The notes beneath the pieces were generated by a model. That model made no database searches, was not told where the DNA came from, and saw nothing but the letters and a program-made list of their open reading frames with translations. Source: an uncultured Acetatifactor sp. (GTDB lineage Bacteria; Bacillota; Clostridia; Lachnospirales; Lachnospiraceae). Taken from it: 27,376 nucleotides of DNA. The position numbers and the translations under genes were made by a program. This document shows positions 14,131 through 19,820 of the stretch, piece by piece. The stretch spans positions 1 to 27,376 of the forward strand of contig CAJUJN010000057.1 of NCBI GenBank assembly GCA_910586775.1, written 5' to 3'. Positions within the stretch are counted from its first letter, which is position 1. The number at the start of each line of letters is the position of its first letter.

Positions 14131-14988
14131 TCACACTTCTCCCTCGAACACGGTAACAGCCGGCCCGGTCATGTAAATCAGGTTCGCCTCCCTGTCCCAC
14201 TCGATCAGAAGTTCACCACCTAACAGTTTAACCGTTACCGCATGATCTGTCAAATGATTTAACACACATGCCACCGCCACGGCGCAGCATCCGGTCCCGC
14301 AGGCCAGGGTCTCCCCGGTTCCCCGCTCCCAGACACGCATGAAACAGGAGTTCCTGTCCAGCACCTCCACAAATTCCGTATTGGTACGTTTGGGAAATCT
14401 GGCATGATTTTCGAAAGAAGGCCCAATCTGCTCCAGCTTCATCTCCGCTACATTTTGCGTAAAAATCACCGCATGGGGATTGCCCATGGATACGCATGTC
14501 ATGCGGTATTCCTTCCCCTCCACCAGGATTGGCTCATCCACCGCCCGGTCCCCGGCAGCTTCCACAGGAATCAAAGCCGGTTCCAGAACAGGGCTTCCCA
14601 TGTTGACACGCACCTTCTTCACCGTCCCGCGGCTCTCCGGCTGTCCCGGTTCTTTCTCTACTGTCAGTTCCAGAAGCTTCACTTGCCCGGCGCTGACTAC
14701 ACTGACGTGGTCAGAATCCGTCAGTCCTTTGTCATATACATACTTTCCCACACAGCGGATTCCGTTTCCGCACATCTCCGCCCTGGTGCCGTCGGCATTG
14801 TACATTTCCATCTCGAAATCGGCATCGCCGGAAGGGTTGATAAAAATCATCCCGTCCCCGCCGATGCCGAAATGTCTGTCGCTGAGCCGCCTTACCAGTT
14901 CCGGCTTCTCCGCATCGGGAATATGCTCCTGAAAGCCGTTTACATAGATATAATCATTGCCGCAGCCGTGCATTTTCGTAAATTTCAT
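14131..14988 (-). CDS. dapF: Diaminopimelate epimerase
   Basis: Epimerises LL- to meso-diaminopimelate by a two-cysteine, cofactor-free mechanism. It supplies the peptidoglycan cross-linking residue and the last precursor of lysine. The two catalytic cysteines are Cys73 (EMCGNGIRC) and Cys230 (GETLACGTGCC). The N-terminal FTKMHGCGNDYIYV motif and the 285-residue length are standard. The start has GGAGG seven bases upstream. With dapL downstream it forms a two-step unit. The gene begins only 39 bp after the AT-rich gene at 15028-15750, so read-through from that gene's promoter is possible; no separate promoter is obvious in the short gap. Confidence 0.97.
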   Translation of the reverse strand: MKFTKMHGCGNDYIYVNGFQEHIPDAEKPELVRRLSDRHFGIGGDGMIFINPSGDADFEMEMYNADGTRAEMCGNGIRCVGKYVYDKGLTDSDHVSVVSAGQVKLLELTVEKEPGQPESRGTVKKVRVNMGSPVLEPALIPVEAAGDRAVDEPILVEGKEYRMTCVSMGNPHAVIFTQNVAEMKLEQIGPSFENHARFPKRTNTEFVEVLDRNSCFMRVWERGTGETLACGTGCCAVAVACVLNHLTDHAVTVKLLGGELLIEWDREANLIYMTGPAVTVFEGEV

Positions 14989-15027
14989 TTCTGTTCCTCC
15001 CCGTATAATAACTTCACCCCGACTTCA

Positions 15028-15750
15028 TCATTTTGCCGCACCGCAGGCTACAGGAATATTGATTTCTTTATTCATCTTCTTAAAAGAAGGCTTACTGCTA
15101 AAATAGTTTCTCCGTCGTTTAATCATATCCATGACCATTTTTTGTGCTGCTTCTTTAGATGTCAAACAGGGCTTAATATGATGTATACAATGTTTATAAA
15201 ATGTTTCATGCCACTCTATATAAACATCACCGGCATAAAAACTTCCCTTTAATATATCTAAATAATCTTCAAAAATATTTACTCCATTTTCAAAATCACC
15301 CATCAGAAAGCATATCATTGCCAAATCATAAACTTCCCAAAAGCGTCGATTTTCTGGTATATATGATACCTTCTGTTCAAGGCACCTTTTCGCATAATCC
15401 AAATCTCTGAATTTACGGTATTCTATCACTTTTCGCAGGCCTGCTTCAGCAAATTCCTCCATCTTTGCCTGAAATTCGTCGTCATTTCCACTGTATTTAC
15501 AAAATTCTTTTTCCCGTTCCCCATAGGAATATGCAAATATATCGTTTAAACCTTCACTTTTTTCCCAAAAGAAATCAATTCCAACTCCCAAACAGGAACC
15601 TTTTGACCAATTACTTGAATCAAATACAACAAAAATGATAAAATATCCATTATCATCCAACCAGGTTCTTGACGTGCCCTGCCGGAAAAGTCCCTGCGGC
15701 GCTAAAACCTTTTTTGCAGCCATATTTATGATTTTATCATGTTGCCGCAC
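15028..15750 (-). CDS. Uncharacterised protein, DUF4304-like
   Basis: A 240-residue soluble protein. The N-terminal part (LAPQGLFRQGTSRTWLDDNG, FIIFVVFDSSNWSKGSCLGVGIDFFW) resembles the DUF4304 pattern, in which a strand-rich domain follows a short helix; that resemblance is tentative. The C-terminal half is helical (YAKRCLEQKV, FLMGDFENGVNIFEDYLDIL), TPR-like in feel. The start chosen is the GTG at 15750 after GGAAAGGA. A longer frame to 15855 would begin inside the promoter -35 element. The coding region is clearly more AT-rich than its neighbours, with AAA/ATT/TTT-heavy codons, which suggests acquisition from elsewhere. Function unknown. Confidence 0.7.
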   Translation of the reverse strand: MRQHDKIINMAAKKVLAPQGLFRQGTSRTWLDDNGYFIIFVVFDSSNWSKGSCLGVGIDFFWEKSEGLNDIFAYSYGEREKEFCKYSGNDDEFQAKMEEFAEAGLRKVIEYRKFRDLDYAKRCLEQKVSYIPENRRFWEVYDLAMICFLMGDFENGVNIFEDYLDILKGSFYAGDVYIEWHETFYKHCIHHIKPCLTSKEAAQKMVMDMIKRRRNYFSSKPSFKKMNKEINIPVACGAAK

Positions 15751-15826
15751 TATATCATTCCTTTCCAAATCCAAATCTGTAATTATCTTCCCGTTTGATA
15801 CATTTTCGTTTTGCCCTTTGTCTTGT

Positions 15827-15855
15827 ATTATAGAGAAATACTGATAAAATAGCAA
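15827..15855 (-). promoter_or_regulatory. Promoter of the 15028-15750 gene (possibly also dapF-dapL)
   Basis: On the minus strand TTGCTA (15850-15855) and TATAAT (15827-15832) are 17 bp apart. The start would fall near 15820, giving a leader of about 70 bases to the GTG at 15750. This supports rejecting the longer reading frame. Confidence 0.7.
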
Positions 15856-15925
15856 TAAAAAATTTCCGCAGGCTTAAAACACCCGCAGGGAAATTTTCGT
15901 ACACCAGATGATTTATGATATCTTT

Positions 15926-15993
15926 ACAGTAAACCCCCAGACTTTCATGCAACGGGCTGCTCCTCCTTGCATGAAAGTCTGGGGGTTTACTGT
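15926..15993. repeat. 27-bp perfect inverted repeat
   Basis: The arms at 15926-15952 and 15967-15993 are perfectly complementary over 27 bp and separated by 14 nt. The arm contains AAACCCCCAGACTTTCATGC. There is no terminal T-run, so it is not an ordinary terminator. A second, smaller palindrome (AAACCGCA/TGCGGTTT, 16004-16025) follows at once. The surrounding gap 15856-16096 has no gene. It may be a terminator variant, a MITE-like remnant, or a boundary between the AT-rich gene and the decayed region. Confidence 0.85.
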
Positions 15994-16096
15994 GAATGCA
16001 CACAAACCGCAAGAGCATGCGGTTTGGCGCACAGCTGTCTTGGAGCAGAGGAGCTCATTTTGACTGCGCAGTTTCCGCAAGGCTTGATGCAGGACT

Positions 16097-16414
16097 TTAA
16101 AATTCCACAGGGGGGGGCAAGGAAGTCATCACATTCCCCCGCCACAGTTCAATGAAATAAGCGCAGGCCTCCTGCGGCACCCTGACTTTCACATTACTCC
16201 TCTCCACTACTGCCCCGTCCGGCACGTAAAGCCAGTATTGTTCCATCCTGGTCACATTCCTTTCACGCCGATAACTCATAGGCTGTGTAATGTAATATAA
16301 CCTTGCGCCGGCATCTGACGGTTCAGACAGATTTGTCCTCAGAAGAAACCTTCTCCCCAACTCTCCTGTTGCTACCTCCTCAAACACAGGCAGCGGAGTG
16401 CCTCCGTGCAGCAC
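16097..16414 (-). pseudogene. Probable decayed gene remnant
   Basis: A GTG-initiated 105-codon frame reads plausibly as protein (FLLRTNLSEPSDAGARLYYI, YWLYVPDGAVVERSNVKVRV). However, its start directly follows an in-frame TAG. Upstream of that TAG the same frame is also coding-like (SEPISRTRINFDIEEVYAFAE). A well-placed AGGAGG-ATG (near 16430) leads into a different frame that stops soon after. The 3' end contains a run of eight G (plus strand, 16110-16117). Together this looks like a gene broken by a nonsense change. I do not recognise the family; if intact it would be a short protein of perhaps 130-140 residues. Confidence 0.35.
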
Positions 16415-16442
16415 CTACTCTGCAAAAGCATACACCTCCTCA

Positions 16443-16537
16443 ATATCAAAATTTATGCGTGTGCGGGAAATCGGCTCAGAGTGCGGCACGGCGCCTGCAG
16501 CATTATATCAAATTTATGCGTGTGTGGGAAATCGGCT
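16443..16537 (-). repeat. Pair of about 33-bp direct repeats
   Basis: Near-identical copies at 16443-16476 and 16505-16537 differ by one base of length and one substitution. Both read AGCCGATTTCCC(A/G)CACACG and continue into an AT-rich TTTGATAT end on the minus strand. The second copy in transcript order leads into coding-like sequence, so the pair is probably a partial duplication within a decaying gene. The 198-bp stretch 16415-16612 between the remnant and the SGNH hydrolase holds nothing else recognisable. Confidence 0.6.
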
Positions 16538-16612
16538 TTCAGGCACAGTATCCCGGTCATACTGCGGCAGCGGTTCAAAATGAGACACCGCCCCTTTTGC
16601 ATATGTGAGCAG

Positions 16613-17392
16613 TTACTCCAACTGTTCCGAAGCCGTTTTCTTCTCATCCGGCACCGGAAAGGATGCCGTCTCCCCCAACATGGTTTCCGCCAGAGACCAG
16701 GCAAAAAGCCAGTTCATTTTTCTGGATGGATGATTGATATGGTTGGCCAGCAGCCCTGTGACATCTGCTCCGCAGTGATATAAAGTTTTCCATTTTTCAT
16801 ATACATCGCAGACCGGTACGCCGTATTCTTCCGCTGCCCGCTTTCCCTCTCCAATATATGCATCCAATACGCCTTCCAGCTGGGTTTTCATGGAATATTC
16901 CGCAATCCGGAGCAGAAGCGGTTCCTTGATGTGATCTCTGTCCACACAGGTATTCATCATATTGGGGGTCATATAGATGACCTCGCTGCCGCTCTCCAGA
17001 AGTTTCCGAAAAATATGTCTCAGGCTCTGTCCGTACTCCTCTGCGTATTCCAGGCCTCTGCCGCAGTCGTTCAGTCCGAAGCACACCACTGTCAAATCCG
17101 GCCGAAAACGCAGCACATCCCGCTCCAGCCTGTTCGCTCCGTTTGCGGCATTATCGCCGCTGATACCCGCATTGATGATACAGACGGGGGCGCCCGGAAA
17201 CAGGGTTTTCAATATTTCCGATACATATGTGCTGTAAGCGTGTTCCTGCTCAAATACGGTCTGGCAGTTTCCCTCCTGCAGAAAGACCTCAAAACATCCC
17301 TGGGTAACGCTATCTCCCAAAAAGGCGATTGCCGGTACGGGCAACCCATATAAATCCTGTGCCTTGGCAGCAATCTTTCTCATAATTTCCAT
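16613..17392 (-). CDS. SGNH/GDSL hydrolase
   Basis: A 259-residue esterase-type enzyme of the SGNH superfamily. Block I is FLGDSVTQG with nucleophile Ser28, block II NAGISGDNA supplies the oxyanion Gly, and block III GLNDCG supplies the Asn. The presumed catalytic His is in the late motif HINHPSRKM. The usual Asp three residues before that His is a His here, so the triad may be incomplete or use another acid. Members deacetylate sugars or cleave lipid esters; the substrate is unknown. The ATG after GGAGG (spacing five) is chosen. A longer frame to 17518 adds a hydrophobic stretch but has no ribosome site, so the enzyme is taken as cytoplasmic. Confidence 0.9.
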   Translation of the reverse strand: MEIMRKIAAKAQDLYGLPVPAIAFLGDSVTQGCFEVFLQEGNCQTVFEQEHAYSTYVSEILKTLFPGAPVCIINAGISGDNAANGANRLERDVLRFRPDLTVVCFGLNDCGRGLEYAEEYGQSLRHIFRKLLESGSEVIYMTPNMMNTCVDRDHIKEPLLLRIAEYSMKTQLEGVLDAYIGEGKRAAEEYGVPVCDVYEKWKTLYHCGADVTGLLANHINHPSRKMNWLFAWSLAETMLGETASFPVPDEKKTASEQLE

Positions 17393-17564
17393 AGTTTCCT
17401 CCAATCCATATTCATGTTCAAAAACACTTGCCAACGTAAGTGCATAACAAGTGAGTGCTGCTGCAATGCTGAACAGAAGAAGGCAGCTGAATGCGCTCAC
17501 GAATATAATAAAAAGCATGTCAACACTTCAAAGTCGAAAGGCTATCTTCCGTGTAGTTTTACAA

Positions 17565-17612
17565 AAAATGTCAGGCGGCATACTCTGCGGCATGCTCCCC
17601 GCCTGACATTTT
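17565..17612 (-). terminator. Terminator downstream of the RpiB-family gene
   Basis: A perfect 14-bp inverted repeat (17565-17578 with 17599-17612, AAAATGTCAGGCGG and its complement) has a 20-nt loop. On the minus strand it ends in CATTTTTTG. It separates the isomerase gene from the SGNH hydrolase. Confidence 0.85.
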
Positions 17613-17735
17613 CATATTGCGGCACTGTCGCCGCTGCTGCCCGCATATGTGGCCGTTTTTCGGCTAATGGGCCAGGCTGAGCTCTTTTTTCAAACCGGCC
17701 AAAATCAAATCGGGCAGAATCCTGCTGCCGTCAGC

Positions 17736-18308
17736 TTAATAGGCATGTCCCAACGGTTCAGGCCCCAACGGCGCTTCACCCGGGTTCACTACCCGGAATC
17801 CGTTGGCTTTATAGGCTTCATAATCGAAATTCTCCAGTTCATCATATCCCAACTTGTGATATTCGTAGAATCCTTCCCAGTCCTCATACCCATCGCCCAG
17901 ATTATGCTCCAGGAAAGCGTCCGCCATAGCCATTCCCGTGCGGGGCGCCACATAAAATCCGCCCATGGCCATCACATTACAGTTGTTTGCCGTGACACAG
18001 CGGAGTGCTGCCGGAACTGATTCCACCACAGCACTGTGCACATGGGGGCATTTGCTTGCGGCGATATGGATTCCCATACCTGTGCCGCAGAACAGCAGCG
18101 CGCGCTCAAATTCTCCTTCTGCAATCATTGCGCCTGCCCGCAGTCCGATTCGGTGATACATCTCCGGAGTGCCTTCGTCTCCCGCCTTCGCACCTACGTC
18201 CGTAACTGTCCAGCCGCGCTCTTCCAGGTGCTGCACTACGGCATCCTTGAGCTGTAAACCCGCAAAATCTGCAGCTACCAAAATCTGTTTATCCTTAATT
18301 TTCTTCAT
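17736..18308 (-). CDS. RpiB/LacA/LacB-family sugar-phosphate isomerase
   Basis: A 190-residue aldose-ketose isomerase homologue. The phosphate-binding and catalytic signature FCGTGMGIHIAASK (Cys74) and RCVTANNCNVMAMGG are clear. Two features set it apart from ordinary RpiB. The conserved DHAG motif reads DFAG (residues 14-17), losing the usual His. A C-terminal extension of about 40 residues (EDWEGFYEYHKLGYDELENF onwards) is also present. This suggests a specialised sugar phosphate rather than ribose 5-phosphate. The ribosome site is a modest AGGA. It follows a LacI-type gene across a two-unit leader repeat, which fits carbohydrate use. I give no gene symbol. Confidence 0.88.
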   Translation of the reverse strand: MKKIKDKQILVAADFAGLQLKDAVVQHLEERGWTVTDVGAKAGDEGTPEMYHRIGLRAGAMIAEGEFERALLFCGTGMGIHIAASKCPHVHSAVVESVPAALRCVTANNCNVMAMGGFYVAPRTGMAMADAFLEHNLGDGYEDWEGFYEYHKLGYDELENFDYEAYKANGFRVVNPGEAPLGPEPLGHAY

Positions 18309-18323
18309 ATTGTTTTTATCCTA

Positions 18324-18548
18324 TTCCAGTTCCGCATCCGCCCTCCCTGTACCATTTCATGGCAGAGGATTTCCGGCCGCTTAGTGATGCGTCCGCAAAT
18401 CCTCTGGGTACTGTCCGGGCGGCTGCTGTTTTCCAGTTCCGCATCCGCCCTCCCTGTACCATTTCATGGCAGAGGATTTCCGGCCGCTTAGTGATGCGTC
18501 CATAAATCCTCCGGGTGCTGTCCGGGCGGTTGCTGTTTTCCAGTTCCG
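18324..18548 (-). repeat. Leader repeat array upstream of the RpiB-family gene: two 107-bp units
   Basis: Motifs at 18324, 18431 and 18538 are exactly 107 bp apart. The unit core is homologous to the guaB one (shared GCAGAGGATTTCCGGCCGC, for example), while the outer arms differ: GCAACCGCCC pairs with GGGCGGATGC in transcript sense, with one A-A mismatch, and AGGATTT pairs with AAATCCT inside. It lies between the LacI-type stop and the isomerase start. As elsewhere, the last motif runs into the ribosome site (GGAACTGGAATAGGA). Confidence 0.9.
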
Positions 18549-18566
18549 CATCCGCCGCATTATATT

Positions 18567-19577
18567 TCACCTGCGTCTGGCCGTGGATTCTCCTTGTACG
18601 AGTTTCAGTTTATTCAGATAAAATCCTGTCGTGTCCTGTACCATATTTGTATACAGTAAGTCAAATGCCTTCTCTCCGAAGGTCTTCGCGTCTACCTCCA
18701 GGGTGGTCAGCGCCGGAGTTATGTATCTGCCCATGGCAATCCCGTCAAAGCCAATGACAGAGACGTCTTCGGGAATGCGCAGTCCTTTTTCCCGGAACGC
18801 ACGCATTGCGCCTATGGCCATCAGGTCATTGCCGCAGATAGCTGCCGTAAACCTTTTTTCTGACTCCATCAGCCGGACTGCCTGGTCGTATCCTGCCTGC
18901 ACATTGGTTGCATAGGGAAATTGTCCGTCCATCAGCAGCTTATCCTTACAGGCAAAGCCCAGCTTCTCCATGTGCGCCAGATAGGCCCCGCATCTTAAGT
19001 CACAGTTCAGTTCCCGCCCCAGGCCGCTGAGATAGGCGATATCCTCATGTCCCAACCCTGCCAGATGATCGATTGCCAGACGCATGGCAGTGGGATAATC
19101 ATTTTCAATGGAAGAAATTCGACGGAAATCCGTATTGATATTTCCGCTGACCACCAGCTTAATATCGTTTTCCAGCAGACGATACAGATTGTCCAGATTA
19201 TACCGGTAAGGCAGTGCCGTCACAAAGGCACCGTCCAGCCCTCTGGAAATAAAGTTATCCCAATAGTCATCCAGGTCGCTGGTACCCACACAGATATTGA
19301 CAAAATAGCCGTTCTCCCTGGCTCTGGCCTCAAAATACTGAATAATGCCGCCGTAATACGGATTGCGGACATCCTCCAGAATCAGTCCGATCTGCATGGT
19401 CTTGCGGGTGGAAAGGCTGCGTGCCACCATATTGGGCTGGTAATTCAGACGGGTCATCGCATCCAGCACCCGCAGCATTGTTTCTTCTTTTACTTTATCC
19501 GAATTATTCAGTACATTTGAAACCGTTGCGGTCGAAACACCCGCCATCCTTGCCACGTCTGTTCTGGTTGCTTTCAT
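18567..19577 (-). CDS. LacI-family transcriptional regulator
   Basis: A 336-residue repressor-type protein. The N-terminal helix-turn-helix (residues 5-25, DVARMAGVSTATVSNVLNN) and the hinge (YQPNMVARSLSTRKT) are typical. A type I periplasmic-binding-like effector domain follows (QIGLILEDVRNPYYGGII, YLSGLGREL, AAICGNDLMAIGAMRAFREK, VSVIGFDGI). It probably senses a sugar or glycoside. It lies on the same strand just downstream of the rhamnosidase operon and upstream of the isomerase, so it is a candidate regulator of the importer operon, whose promoter is flanked by palindromes with a central CG. The ATG follows AGGAG with an 11-base spacer. Confidence 0.95.
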   Translation of the reverse strand: MKATRTDVARMAGVSTATVSNVLNNSDKVKEETMLRVLDAMTRLNYQPNMVARSLSTRKTMQIGLILEDVRNPYYGGIIQYFEARARENGYFVNICVGTSDLDDYWDNFISRGLDGAFVTALPYRYNLDNLYRLLENDIKLVVSGNINTDFRRISSIENDYPTAMRLAIDHLAGLGHEDIAYLSGLGRELNCDLRCGAYLAHMEKLGFACKDKLLMDGQFPYATNVQAGYDQAVRLMESEKRFTAAICGNDLMAIGAMRAFREKGLRIPEDVSVIGFDGIAMGRYITPALTTLEVDAKTFGEKAFDLLYTNMVQDTTGFYLNKLKLVQGESTARRR

Positions 19578-19747
19578 CTGCGATATTCTCCTGACTGTTG
19601 TTTGTATGTTTATTGCCTCTTCATCTTATGCGCCTTGACGTACATGGATATCCATCCGGCGGCTTCATGCCTTTTCCTCATGTAACGGGCGGAGCCACGG
19701 CAGCTGTTCCTCCGCCAGCTTGACTCTGCCCTTTGCGAGTATCCTAC

Positions 19748-19768
19748 CATGATTAAAGTACAATCATG
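19748..19768. promoter_or_regulatory. Palindrome in the rhamnosidase-lacI spacer, candidate operator
   Basis: CATGATT and AATCATG (19748-19754 and 19762-19768) form a 7-bp inverted repeat with a 7-bp spacer, about 170 bp upstream of the LacI-type start. It differs from the two palindromes at the importer promoter. The 243-bp spacer 19578-19820 also holds a TATAAT hexamer just after the rhamnosidase stop, without a good -35 box, and no terminator. Confidence 0.35.
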
Positions 19769-19820
19769 ATATAGATGGCCATCCGGCCGTTCTATACCAC
19801 GAATATGGTCATATTATACC

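Noticed and set aside
15926..15993. Insertion-sequence ends
   Set aside because: The inverted repeats are only 14 bp apart with no transposase between or beside them, so a complete IS is excluded.
17393..17518. Hydrophobic N-terminal extension of the SGNH hydrolase as a signal peptide
   Set aside because: GGAGG with ideal spacing precedes the internal ATG. The upstream start has no ribosome site, though secretion cannot be fully excluded.
10805..18548. Integron attC sites
   Set aside because: The palindromic units recall attC folding, but there is no integrase, no RYYYAAC core pair and no gene-cassette arrangement. The units sit upstream of housekeeping genes.
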